Assembly (NCBI GenBank): GCA_002361935.1 | Contig: DESD01000032.1 | Location: 1-56,368, forward strand | Source: Ruminococcaceae bacterium UBA3323 | GTDB lineage: Bacteria; Bacillota; Clostridia; Oscillospirales; Acutalibacteraceae | Length of the DNA stretch: 56,368 nt | Reading direction: 5' to 3' | Shown here: one piece after another, positions 42,413-50,039 of the stretch | Layout of the letters: every line of letters starts with the position of its first letter | How positions within the stretch are numbered: position 1 is the first letter of the stretch | Made by a program: the position numbers and the translations under genes | Notes under the pieces: generated by a model | Told to the model about the DNA's origin: nothing | The model's input: only the letters and a program-made list of their open reading frames with translations | Database searches by the model: none

Positions 42413-42437
42413 ACTATTTATTAAAGGAGGGAGTGCG

Positions 42438-42953
42438 ATGAAAGATATTATTGTAGTTTATCCTTCAAGAAATGCTGCAATGAAGCTTCGCGCTCTTATC
42501 GAAAAAGGCGGCTATCATGTTTCGCATATATGTGCTCATGGCTCAACGGCGCTTGAAATTGCACAGGAAAAAAGAAGCGGTGTTATTATTTGCCCTTTTG
42601 TTATGAGCGATATGTCCTCTGCCGATTTGGCTGAGGCGCTGCCTGTTGGCTTTGATGTTATTGCACTTTCCAAAAACGGAAGTGAACAGTATATGGGTAA
42701 TATGCTGACACTGACCATGCCGCTCAATTTAAGTGATTTTCTGCAGACAGTGGGCATTCTTGCCTCAAGTCAATCAGGCTTTACCAAAAGAAGCGAAAGT
42801 GACAGTGATTACATATCCAAGGCAAAGGAAGCACTTATGAGCGTTAAGGGTATGAGCGAAATGCAGGCGCATAAGTATCTTCAGAAGATTAGTATGAACA
42901 GCGGCAAAAAGCTTTTGCAGACGGCAATGGATATTCTTGACGAATTGAATTAA
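42438..42953 (+). CDS. ANTAR-domain RNA-binding regulator with degenerate receiver domain
   Basis: The 171-residue protein has an N-terminal receiver-like fold (IIVVYPSRNAAMKLRALIEK to about residue 110) and a C-terminal ANTAR domain (AKEALMSVKGMSEMQAHKYL then QKISMNSGKKLLQTAMDIL). ANTAR proteins bind paired hexaloop hairpins in leaders and block terminators. The usual acidic pair after strand 1 reads YPSRN and the phospho-acceptor site reads CPFVMSDM, so phosphorylation of the normal Asp is unlikely. No glutamine or nitrogen gene, the usual partner, is beside it. Confidence 0.85.
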   Translation: MKDIIVVYPSRNAAMKLRALIEKGGYHVSHICAHGSTALEIAQEKRSGVIICPFVMSDMSSADLAEALPVGFDVIALSKNGSEQYMGNMLTLTMPLNLSDFLQTVGILASSQSGFTKRSESDSDYISKAKEALMSVKGMSEMQAHKYLQKISMNSGKKLLQTAMDILDELN

Positions 42954-43071
42954 TACTGCAGCACAGCATTATTTGCATATTGTAAGGCATAATTTGAGAT
43001 TTTAACCATGCTTTATTTGTGTATAATCAAATTGGGCTGAAAAGTTATTACATAATTACGGAGATGATTTT

Positions 43072-43911
43072 ATGAAATTTACAAAGATGCACGGCTGTGG
43101 AAATGATTATGTTTATGTAAACGGTTTTGAAGAAAAAATTGCTGATGAAGCAAAGGCTGCCATTACGGTTTCGGACCGCCATTTCGGCATAGGTGCGGAT
43201 GGTCTTATTATAATCAAACCGTCTGATATTGCCGATTTTGAAATGGTTATGTATAATGCAGATGGATCCCGCGGTGCAATGTGCGGCAATGGTGTGCGTT
43301 GTGTTGCCAAATATGTTTATGATCATAAATTAACGGATAAAAGATCCATTTCGGTGGCATCAATGGGTGCTGTCAAGTATATTGATGTTGATGTTGAAAA
43401 CGGCAGTGTTGTTTCGGCAAAGGTGGATATGGGCAGCCCTGTTCTTGAGGCAGAAAGAATCCCCGTGTTAACGGATAAGGAAAAAGCAATTAATGAGCCG
43501 ATTACCGTTGACGGCAGGGAGTATCTTATGACATGCGTTTCCATGGGAAATCCCCATGCAGTTATCTTTACGGATGTTCCCGTAAGAGAGTTTCCGCTTG
43601 AAAAAATAGGACCGATGTTTGAAAACCATCCTGCTTTTCCTGACAGAGTCAATACGGAATTTGTGAATGTTACAGACAGAAAAAATCTTGATATGCGTGT
43701 CTGGGAGCGCGGCTCAGGCGAAACCCTTGCCTGCGGAACAGGCACCTGTGCAACCGTTGTTGCGGCAATTTTAAACGACTATGTTGACCATGATGTCACC
43801 GTTCATCTTATCGGCGGTGATTTGAAAATCAGCTGGAGCGGCAATGAAGCAGACAGTGTATTTATGACCGGTCCTGCGGAAACGGTCTTCAGCGGCGAAA
43901 TAAAGTTATAA
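43072..43911 (+). CDS. dapF: Diaminopimelate epimerase
   Basis: The 279-residue cofactor-free epimerase converts LL- to meso-diaminopimelate for lysine and peptidoglycan. Both catalytic cysteines are present: MCGNGVRCVAKY near residue 70 and LACGTGTCATVVAA near residue 220. The start follows ACGGAGATGATTTT. It forms a pair with dapL 21 bases downstream. Confidence 0.97.
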   Translation: MKFTKMHGCGNDYVYVNGFEEKIADEAKAAITVSDRHFGIGADGLIIIKPSDIADFEMVMYNADGSRGAMCGNGVRCVAKYVYDHKLTDKRSISVASMGAVKYIDVDVENGSVVSAKVDMGSPVLEAERIPVLTDKEKAINEPITVDGREYLMTCVSMGNPHAVIFTDVPVREFPLEKIGPMFENHPAFPDRVNTEFVNVTDRKNLDMRVWERGSGETLACGTGTCATVVAAILNDYVDHDVTVHLIGGDLKISWSGNEADSVFMTGPAETVFSGEIKL

Positions 43912-43932
43912 ATAATAGGAGGTTTAATAAAT

Positions 43933-45147
43933 ATGAAAATTAATGAAAACTTTTTAAAAATTGAAGGCTCTTATCTGTTTTCAACTGTTGCAAAGAAGCA
44001 GCGTGAATATCAGACTGCACATCCGGAAAAAGAGGTTATCCGCCTTTCTATCGGTGATGTAACAAAGCCGCTTGTTCCTGCTGTTGTTGAAGCAATGCAT
44101 AAGGCTGTGGATGAAATGGCTGATGAAGACACTTTCAGAGGCTATCCGCCTGAATACGGTTATGATTTCATTCTTGATGCCATTCAGAAGAATGATTATG
44201 CAGACAGGGGAATTGATATTGCCAAGGATGAGATTTTCCTTTCAGACGGCGCTAAGTCTGACTGCGGAAATATCGGCGATATATTCAGTGTTGACAATAA
44301 GGTTGCAATTTGTGATCCGGTTTATCCTGTTTATCTTGATACCAATATTATGGCAGGAAGAAGCGGAAATAAAGGAGAAAACGGCCTTTTTGAAAATATT
44401 ATTTATATGCCCTGCACAGCGGAAAACGGTTTTATGCCTGAACTTCCGAAGGAAAAGGCAGATGTTATCTATCTCTGCTTCCCGAATAACCCGATTGGTG
44501 TAACTGCTTCAAAGGAACAGTTAAAGGTATGGGTTGATTATGCACTTCAGAATCATTCTCTTATTCTTTTTGATTCAGCTTATGAAGCGTTTATTACGGA
44601 TGATTCTCCGAAATCCATTTATGAAATTGAGGGTGCTAAGAAATGCGCTATTGAGCTTCGTTCGTTTTCCAAAACAGCAGGCTTTACAGGTATGCGATGC
44701 GGTTATACTGTTGTTCCTAAGGAACTTGTTTTTGACGGCACAAGCCTTAATCCATTGTGGGCCCGTCGCCAGGCTACAAAGTTCAACGGTGTAAGCTATA
44801 TTACCCAGCGTGCTGCCGAAGCTGTTTACAGTGAAGAGGGAAAGAAGCAGACCAAAGAGGTTATTGCATATTATCAGAGAAATGCCAAAACCATTTTTGA
44901 CGGCCTTACAGAAGCCGGCTTTACCTGCTACGGGGCTAAGAATTCTCCGTATGTATGGCTTTCTACACCTGAGGGAATGACATCCTGGGAATTTTTTGAT
45001 GATTTGCTTAATAAGTGTCAGGTTGTCGGCACTCCGGGTTCGGGCTTTGGTCCGAGCGGCGAAGGCTATTTAAGATTAACGGCCTTCGGCAATTATGAAA
45101 AAACGATTGAGGCCGTTGAACGTATTAAATCTGTTTACGGCAAATAA
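43933..45147 (+). CDS. dapL: LL-diaminopimelate aminotransferase
   Basis: The 404-residue PLP enzyme makes LL-DAP from tetrahydrodipicolinate in one step, bypassing the succinylase/acetylase routes. It has the DapL opening (ENFLKIEGSYLFSTVAKKQR), YLCFPNNPIGVTAS, and the PLP lysine in SFSKTAGFTGMRCGY. It pairs with dapF, giving the last two steps to meso-DAP. The binding site is AGGAGGTTTAATAAAT. Confidence 0.96.
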   Translation: MKINENFLKIEGSYLFSTVAKKQREYQTAHPEKEVIRLSIGDVTKPLVPAVVEAMHKAVDEMADEDTFRGYPPEYGYDFILDAIQKNDYADRGIDIAKDEIFLSDGAKSDCGNIGDIFSVDNKVAICDPVYPVYLDTNIMAGRSGNKGENGLFENIIYMPCTAENGFMPELPKEKADVIYLCFPNNPIGVTASKEQLKVWVDYALQNHSLILFDSAYEAFITDDSPKSIYEIEGAKKCAIELRSFSKTAGFTGMRCGYTVVPKELVFDGTSLNPLWARRQATKFNGVSYITQRAAEAVYSEEGKKQTKEVIAYYQRNAKTIFDGLTEAGFTCYGAKNSPYVWLSTPEGMTSWEFFDDLLNKCQVVGTPGSGFGPSGEGYLRLTAFGNYEKTIEAVERIKSVYGK

Positions 45148-45162
45148 TTTATAAAACAGGAG

Positions 45163-45323
45163 GAATTAGTGTGAAAAATCACACTATTTAGATTATATTG
45201 CCCTCAAAATTTGCCGATGGCATAATTTTGAGATGGCTAAATTCACATCACGCCTTGTCTGGCTACAACAAGGAAATCGTGATTTTTAATTACTATTTGT
45301 AGCCAGAAAGGCTATGTGAATTA
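45163..45323. repeat. 6-bp direct repeat GAATTA flanking the insertion
   Basis: GAATTA at 45163-45168 and 45318-45323 is the probable target-site duplication. The first copy still touches the stranded AGGAGG; the second lies just before the purC ATG. Confidence 0.65.
45169..45317 (+). mobile_element. MITE-like palindromic insertion upstream of purC
   Basis: The 149-bp non-coding segment is flanked by the direct repeat GAATTA (45163-45168 and 45318-45323). Deleting it with one repeat copy restores AGGAGGAATTAAAATG, a perfect binding site and start for purC. Inside are three strong hairpins: TAGTGTGA/TCACACTA (45167-45186), CTCAAAAT/ATTTTGAG (45203-45232) and AATTCACAT/ATGTGAATT (45240-45322), the last enclosing a terminator-like ATCACG...CGTGATTTTT and a competing TGGCTACA/TGTAGCCA pairing. 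No transposase is encoded. The alternative is a native purC regulatory leader. Confidence 0.7.
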
Positions 45324-45325
45324 AA

Positions 45326-46039
45326 ATGAACAAAACAGAGCAGTTATACGAAGGAAAAGCAAAGAAAGTATGGGCAACTGAAAACCCGGATGTTGTTATC
45401 GTTGATTACAAGGATGATGCAACTGCTTTCAACGGAAAGAAAAAGGGTACAATTGTAGGCAAGGGTGTTGTTAACAATAAAATGTCCAACTACCTTATGC
45501 AGATTCTGGAAACAAAGGGTGTTCCCACTCATTTTGTTGAGGAGCTTTCAGATCGTGAAACAGCAGTTAAAAGAGTTACTATTGTTCCGCTTGAGGTAAT
45601 TATCCGTAACCGTGCAGCAGGCTCAATCTGCAAAAGATTAGGGCTTGAGGAGGGCATGGATTTTGTTGCTCCGTCTATCGAATTTTCCTATAAATGTGAT
45701 GAGCTTGATGATCCGCTCATTTCCGAATATCATGCAATTTCCTGCGGCTTCTCAACCAGAGAGGAAGTAGATACAATCAAAGAAATGGCATTTAAGGTTA
45801 ATGATGTGCTGAAAGAGTATTTTGCATCTATTGGCGTTGAGCTTATTGACTTTAAGCTTGAATTTGGTAAAACATCAGACGGCACAATCGTTCTTGCTGA
45901 TGAAATCAGCCCGGATACATGCCGTTTCTGGGATATGGAAACGCACGAAAAGCTTGATAAGGATCGTTTCCGCCGTGATCTTGGCGGTGTTGAAGATGCT
46001 TATGCAGAAATGATGAAAAGGACAGGTCTTGAAAAATAA
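45326..46039 (+). CDS. purC: Phosphoribosylaminoimidazole-succinocarboxamide synthase
   Basis: The 237-residue enzyme joins CAIR and aspartate with ATP in purine synthesis. It opens EQLYEGKAKKVWATENPDVV and has the VEVIIRNRAAGSICKRLG-like signature and the DEISPDTCRFWDM motif. The start codon now has only AAAGG about 15 bases away; a perfect AGGAGG lies 162 bases upstream across the palindromic insertion. It overlaps purB by one base (TAATG). Confidence 0.96.
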   Translation: MNKTEQLYEGKAKKVWATENPDVVIVDYKDDATAFNGKKKGTIVGKGVVNNKMSNYLMQILETKGVPTHFVEELSDRETAVKRVTIVPLEVIIRNRAAGSICKRLGLEEGMDFVAPSIEFSYKCDELDDPLISEYHAISCGFSTREEVDTIKEMAFKVNDVLKEYFASIGVELIDFKLEFGKTSDGTIVLADEISPDTCRFWDMETHEKLDKDRFRRDLGGVEDAYAEMMKRTGLEK

Positions 46040-47472
46040 TGCCGAATAATACTTATAATTCTCCGTTCAATGCTCGTTACGCCAGCAAGGAAATGCAGTA
46101 TATTTATTCTCCCGATTTTAAGTTTAAGACATGGAGAAGGCTTTGGATTGCCCTTGCTGAAGCTGAAAATGAGCTTGGACTTAATGTTACAGAGGAACAG
46201 ATAGAAGAGCTTAAGGCTCATGCTGATGATATTAACTATGAGGTTGCACAGGAATATGAAAAAAAATTCCGCCACGATGTTATGAGCCATGTTCATGCTT
46301 ATGGTGAGCAGTGCCCTAACGCAAAGGGAATTATTCATCTTGGTGCAACAAGCTGCTATGTCGGTGATAACACGGATGTTATTACAATGCGTGAAGCGTT
46401 GCTTCTTATTAAAAAGAAGCTTGTAAATGCAATTGCTTCTGTTGCTAAATTTGCTGATGAATATAAGGATATGCCCTGCCTTGGCTTTACCCATTTTCAG
46501 CCTGCACAGCCTACAACTGTTGGTAAGAGAGCTACTCTCTGGCTTATGGATCTTGTAATGGATTATGAAGAGGTAGAGCATGTTCTGGATACACTTATGC
46601 TTCTTGGTTCAAAGGGTACAACAGGTACCCAGGCTTCCTTCCTTGAACTTTTCAACGGCGACCATGAAAAGTGTAAAGAGCTTGATAGAAAGATTGCGGA
46701 AAAAATGGGCTTTAAGGCATGCTTCCCGGTCAGCGGACAGACTTATGCAAGAAAGCTTGATACAATTGTCTGCAATTGCCTTGCTCTTATTGCGCAGTCC
46801 TGCTGCAAATTTTCAAATGATTTAAGACTTCTTCAGAATCTTAAGGAAATTGAAGAGCCGTTTGAAAAAAATCAGATTGGTTCATCGGCAATGGCTTATA
46901 AGCGCAATCCGATGAGAAGTGAAAGAATTGCATCCCTTTCCCGTTATGTTATGATAGATGCGCTTAATCCTGCGTGGACGGCATCTGCACAGTGGTTTGA
47001 AAGAACGCTTGATGACAGCGCCAATAAGCGTGTTTCCGTTGCAGAAGCATTTCTTGCAACAGACGGCATTCTTGATTTGTATATCAATGTTACAAGCGGT
47101 CTTGTTGTATATCCAAAGGTTATTGAGGCTCGTCTTATGAGCGAACTTCCGTTTATGGCAACCGAAAATATTATGATGGATGCTGTTAAAAAGGGCGGCG
47201 ACAGACAGGAACTTCACGAAAAAATCCGTGTTCATTCAATGGCTGCCGGTGCAGTTGTTAAGGTTGAGGGCGGTCAGAATGATTTGGTAGACAGAATTGC
47301 TGCCGATCCTGCATTTATGATGACCAAGGAAGAAATTCTGGCAATTATGAAGCCGGAAAACTTCGTTGGCAGAGCTCCTCAGCAAACCGCAGATTTCCTT
47401 GCGGAAACCGTTAAGCCTATTCTTGACGCAAATAAAGATTTGCTCGGAATTGATATAGAAATCAACGTTTAA
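46039..47472 (+). CDS. purB: Adenylosuccinate lyase
   Basis: The 477-residue fumarase-superfamily lyase acts twice in purine synthesis, on SAICAR and on adenylosuccinate. Visible are the HLGATSCYVGDNTD region near residue 95, THFQPAQPTTVGKRA with the catalytic histidine, and the GSSAMAYKRNPMRSERI signature loop with the catalytic serine. Its substrate SAICAR is made by PurC from the coupled gene upstream. Confidence 0.97.
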   Translation: MPNNTYNSPFNARYASKEMQYIYSPDFKFKTWRRLWIALAEAENELGLNVTEEQIEELKAHADDINYEVAQEYEKKFRHDVMSHVHAYGEQCPNAKGIIHLGATSCYVGDNTDVITMREALLLIKKKLVNAIASVAKFADEYKDMPCLGFTHFQPAQPTTVGKRATLWLMDLVMDYEEVEHVLDTLMLLGSKGTTGTQASFLELFNGDHEKCKELDRKIAEKMGFKACFPVSGQTYARKLDTIVCNCLALIAQSCCKFSNDLRLLQNLKEIEEPFEKNQIGSSAMAYKRNPMRSERIASLSRYVMIDALNPAWTASAQWFERTLDDSANKRVSVAEAFLATDGILDLYINVTSGLVVYPKVIEARLMSELPFMATENIMMDAVKKGGDRQELHEKIRVHSMAAGAVVKVEGGQNDLVDRIAADPAFMMTKEEILAIMKPENFVGRAPQQTADFLAETVKPILDANKDLLGIDIEINV

Positions 47473-47481
47473 AAACATTTA

Positions 47482-47514
47482 ACCCACTATGATATTCATA
47501 GTGGGTGTTTTTTT
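47482..47514 (+). terminator. Terminator after purB
   Basis: ACCCACTATG (47482-47491) and CATAGTGGGT (47497-47506) with loop ATATT, followed by GTTTTTTT. The -35 of the next promoter begins two bases later. Confidence 0.92.
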
Positions 47515-47515
47515 G

Positions 47516-47545
47516 TTGACAATATTTAATTGTATAAATTATAAT
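47516..47545 (+). promoter_or_regulatory. Promoter of the 114-aa protein gene
   Basis: TTGACA (47516-47521), 18 bases, TATAAT (47540-47545), immediately after the purB terminator. Confidence 0.65.
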
Positions 47546-47581
47546 GATATTATAAAGAGTTATATGATAAAAGGGGTGTTT

Positions 47582-47926
47582 ATGATGGGCAGTGTTAATA
47601 TAAGAATGAAAGGCAATCACTCTAAAAGTATTGAAAAAATATCAAATATTTTAAAAGAAGAAATAAATGCACAATTGGTTGCTGAAAATCAGAGAAGTTA
47701 TAGCGATGTTAATGTAATTTTGCTGTCGTTTGAAAAGTATTTTATGCGAAACGGAAGCTATGCAAGTTTAACGGTTTTACTGACAGAAGATGAAATAAAA
47801 CAAACAGCGGATATTATCGGTTCCGGCGGAGGAGAGGGTATTTTTAATCTCAGCTGGGGTGCTAATTCCAATTTTGCAGATATGGCGGAAAGAGTTTTAA
47901 GCATGAATGGTTTTAAAACAGAATAA
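47582..47926 (+). CDS. Small conserved-looking protein, possibly DUF6054, 114 aa
   Basis: The ATG at 47582 follows AAAGGGGTGTTT; a longer frame from 47489 would begin inside the terminator. The soluble product has an alpha/beta pattern and a glycine-rich IIGSGGGEGIFNLSWGANSN block, which I associate only weakly with DUF6054 proteins of Firmicutes. No catalytic motif is recognised. It is a single-gene unit. Confidence 0.7.
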   Translation: MMGSVNIRMKGNHSKSIEKISNILKEEINAQLVAENQRSYSDVNVILLSFEKYFMRNGSYASLTVLLTEDEIKQTADIIGSGGGEGIFNLSWGANSNFADMAERVLSMNGFKTE

Positions 47927-47943
47927 TCGAATTTCACAAAACA

Positions 47944-47977
47944 AAAGGCACCGATGTATCGGTGCCTTTGTTTTTTG
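47944..47977. terminator. Bidirectional terminator
   Basis: AAAGGCACCGA pairs with TCGGTGCCTTT around TGTA; TTTTTT follows on the right and an A-run precedes on the left, between converging genes. Confidence 0.9.
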
Positions 47978-47980
47978 TTA

Positions 47981-48445
47981 TTAACCGCGTTTGTTGAAAT
48001 CTTCCGATAAGGTATTCATTGCTTTGAATAACTTATGTGTGTAAATGAACGGACCTACAATAATTAAAGAGCCCAGCACGTTCCAAAGCCAGAAATCTGC
48101 TGCTCCGAAACTATAGTCAAGCTGTCTTCTTTCAAGTTCCTTTCCTATACGGGAAGAAATTTTAGCAAACCAAACGATTGCGCCGATTCCAAGTGTTATA
48201 GGAGCTATAATGAAGATTAAAAGACAGTAGTGCATAGTTCTCTTGTTGTCGTATCTGCCCGCGATAGTGTTAATATCGTTTGATACACCTGAGAATGCAA
48301 CAATTGCATAAATACCAAGGGTTACGATTGAAAGCAGAATGAACTTTGCAAGACCTCTGTTTGTCTTAAGCTGCGTAACAGGGGTGTTTGGCTGTACATA
48401 TGTGTCCTGTGTAATCGTTGCCTGTGTATTCTGTGTTTCGTTCAT
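47981..48445 (-). CDS. DUF4234 family membrane protein
   Basis: The 154-residue protein has a polar Thr/Gln-rich N-terminus, then three hydrophobic segments with the DUF4234 pattern: LAKFILLSIVTLGIYAIVAF near residue 33, DINTIAGRYD after it, and DFWLWNVLGSLIIVGPFIYT followed by HKLFKAMNTLSEDFN at the C-terminus. Function unknown; it is common in Firmicutes. A dyad covers its promoter, and a small XRE regulator is transcribed away from it. Confidence 0.88.
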   Translation of the reverse strand: MNETQNTQATITQDTYVQPNTPVTQLKTNRGLAKFILLSIVTLGIYAIVAFSGVSNDINTIAGRYDNKRTMHYCLLIFIIAPITLGIGAIVWFAKISSRIGKELERRQLDYSFGAADFWLWNVLGSLIIVGPFIYTHKLFKAMNTLSEDFNKRG

Positions 48446-48474
48446 AATAAAAACCTCCTCAATTTAATGAGTTA

Positions 48475-48514
48475 ATAATAACACATAAGTATTCATATTG
48501 TCAACATATGTGTT
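48475..48514 (-). promoter_or_regulatory. Promoter and operator-like dyad of DUF4234 gene
   Basis: On the minus strand TTGACA (48499-48504), 18 bases, TATTAT (48475-48480). The inverted repeat AACACATA (48480-48487) and TATGTGTT (48507-48514) brackets the -35 and spacer. The divergent XRE regulator is the natural candidate to bind it. Confidence 0.6.
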
Positions 48515-48573
48515 CATAATTCAAAGAAAAACATCATACACTTAAATTAAGAACAATTTAAGGGGTGTAAAAT

Positions 48574-48810
48574 ATGTTTGTTCCAATGCTTGATTCGAGA
48601 ATCGTGGGAGAGGTTATAGCCGATTTCCGAAAGAAAAAGGGAATAAGCCAGGAGGTGCTGAGCGGTCTTGCCGATATCGGCAGAACGCATCTGAGTGCTA
48701 TTGAAAGGGGAGAACGTAAACCTACATTGGAAACACTTTACAGAATTTCAGCAGCAATGGATATAAAAATGAGTGATATTATTATAGAGATTGAAAAACG
48801 GCTGAATTAA
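48574..48810 (+). CDS. Small XRE-family DNA-binding regulator
   Basis: The 78-residue protein is almost entirely a Cro/C1-type helix-turn-helix: RKKKGISQEVLSGLADIGRT, then HLSAIERGERKPTLETLYRI. No effector domain. The start follows AAGGGGTGTAAAAT. It lies divergent from the DUF4234 gene with about 128 bases between them, containing a 35-base dyad, which makes a simple local repressor likely. Confidence 0.88.
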   Translation: MFVPMLDSRIVGEVIADFRKKKGISQEVLSGLADIGRTHLSAIERGERKPTLETLYRISAAMDIKMSDIIIEIEKRLN

Positions 48811-48955
48811 ATATTGTAAATAATATTTTACATAAATGAAATGATTGTAAAATTAAATATCTCAAAAGATTTACAGCATATCACAAATTGGGTAATATAA
48901 TTGAAATTTAAAATAAAGTTTGTTATTATATAGTCCTTAATGAAAGGATGGTTCG

Positions 48956-50005
48956 GTGAACAGTACTGAATATTTTATATATCTTTTAGCCTGCCACTTG
49001 AATTCAGTTGATCCGAATGGCGAAAAAAGAATGGATTGGCAGCAGATTTACAATCTTGCTGAAAAAAATAAACTAACTGCGATTATTGCATATGAAATCA
49101 AAAGGCTTCCTGCTGATTGCCGTCCCGGCGGAACGATTGGTGCATGGTTTAATGAAAGCTATGAAAACACTGTGCACAGCTTTCGCCCGAATCTTCAATC
49201 ACTTGCAGGTTTTATTAATGCTTTAACGGAGGCAGGAATTCCCCATGTGCTTTACAAGGGCGTTGTTCTAAGGAATTATTATCCGTTTCCCGAGCTTCGT
49301 GTCGGTATAGATACGGATGTTGTGCTCAGACCCGCCGATTATATTAATGCGATAGAAGCGCTTAAAAAAAGGGGCTTTATTGAAAAATCCATCGAAAGCA
49401 ATTCGGCAACTCTTCAGTTTGAAAAGGATGTTTTCGAGCTTCATACAGAGCTTGAAAGTATAAATATTCAAAGCAAAATTTATTTTGCAACGCCGTTTGA
49501 TGATATAAGTGATTCCTCGGGGTACACCTATAAATTAAAGCCGGTTTATCATTTGCTGTATCTGGTGTCGCATATTGCACATCATCTGCAGACAGGGCAT
49601 GCAAGCATAAAAATGATTATGGATATAGATGCACTTATACGCAGATATCCTGATATTAATATCAATGATTTTCTTATATTAAGTGACAATATCAAGATAG
49701 GGAAAACCGCAGAAACGCTTCTTGCATTTTCAAAAAAGATTTTCAATACTCCTGTAGTTCTGAATTTCACCTTTGAGGATGAAGACACGCTGTCTCTTTT
49801 TAATGATTTTATTTATGCTTTTTCAACGGGTAAGGTTTTCGGAAGCTCTGATGAAAACGAAGAAAACAACGGCAAGAGAAACACTTTGGATTTTGTAAAA
49901 AACATTTTTGCGAAAATTTCAAGGCCCAAAAAGCAGGAAAATGAATTATCCTATTATCAGATTCAGCTTCTTGAGGAGCTGGGGCTTAAAGAAAAGGAAG
50001 AATAA
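48956..50005 (+). CDS. Nucleotidyltransferase family protein (NTP_transf_5-like)
   Basis: The 349-residue protein shows the uncharacterised-nucleotidyltransferase pattern: HVLYKGVVLRNYYPFPELRV then GIDTDVVLRP near residue 120, VFELHTELESI near residue 160, and YHLLYLVSHIAHHLQ near residue 205. Family members occur in lasso/lanthipeptide and polysaccharide loci and standing alone; substrate unknown. A GTG start follows GAAAGGATGG. The charged C-terminal 60 residues (SSDENEENNGKRN...) look disordered. Confidence 0.82.
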   Translation: MNSTEYFIYLLACHLNSVDPNGEKRMDWQQIYNLAEKNKLTAIIAYEIKRLPADCRPGGTIGAWFNESYENTVHSFRPNLQSLAGFINALTEAGIPHVLYKGVVLRNYYPFPELRVGIDTDVVLRPADYINAIEALKKRGFIEKSIESNSATLQFEKDVFELHTELESINIQSKIYFATPFDDISDSSGYTYKLKPVYHLLYLVSHIAHHLQTGHASIKMIMDIDALIRRYPDININDFLILSDNIKIGKTAETLLAFSKKIFNTPVVLNFTFEDEDTLSLFNDFIYAFSTGKVFGSSDENEENNGKRNTLDFVKNIFAKISRPKKQENELSYYQIQLLEELGLKEKEE

Positions 50006-50008
50006 ATA

Positions 50009-50036
50009 AAACTGCACGACAAAAGTCGTGCAGTTT
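50009..50036. terminator. Bidirectional terminator
   Basis: AAACTGCACGAC (50009-50020) and GTCGTGCAGTTT (50025-50036) form a perfect 12-bp stem with AAAA loop between converging genes. Confidence 0.9.
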
Positions 50037-50039
50037 TTG

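Larger units (their letters stand above)
42022..42437. other. Intergenic region of 416 bases between divergent glgB and ANTAR gene
   Basis: Very AT-rich. It contains the glgB promoter (42142-42170, minus), a hairpin-forming AAAACAAGCAAAA/TTTTGCTGTTTT sequence in the glgB leader (42054-42079) and the promoter of the ANTAR gene (42383-42412). A 71-codon open frame inside it is rich in Ile, Lys and Asn and lacks a binding site; I take it as chance. Confidence 0.7.

Noticed and set aside
45169..45317. Purine (guanine) or PRPP riboswitch for purC
   Set aside because: The conserved loop sequences of purine aptamers are absent, and the flanking direct repeat plus restored binding site argue for an insertion.
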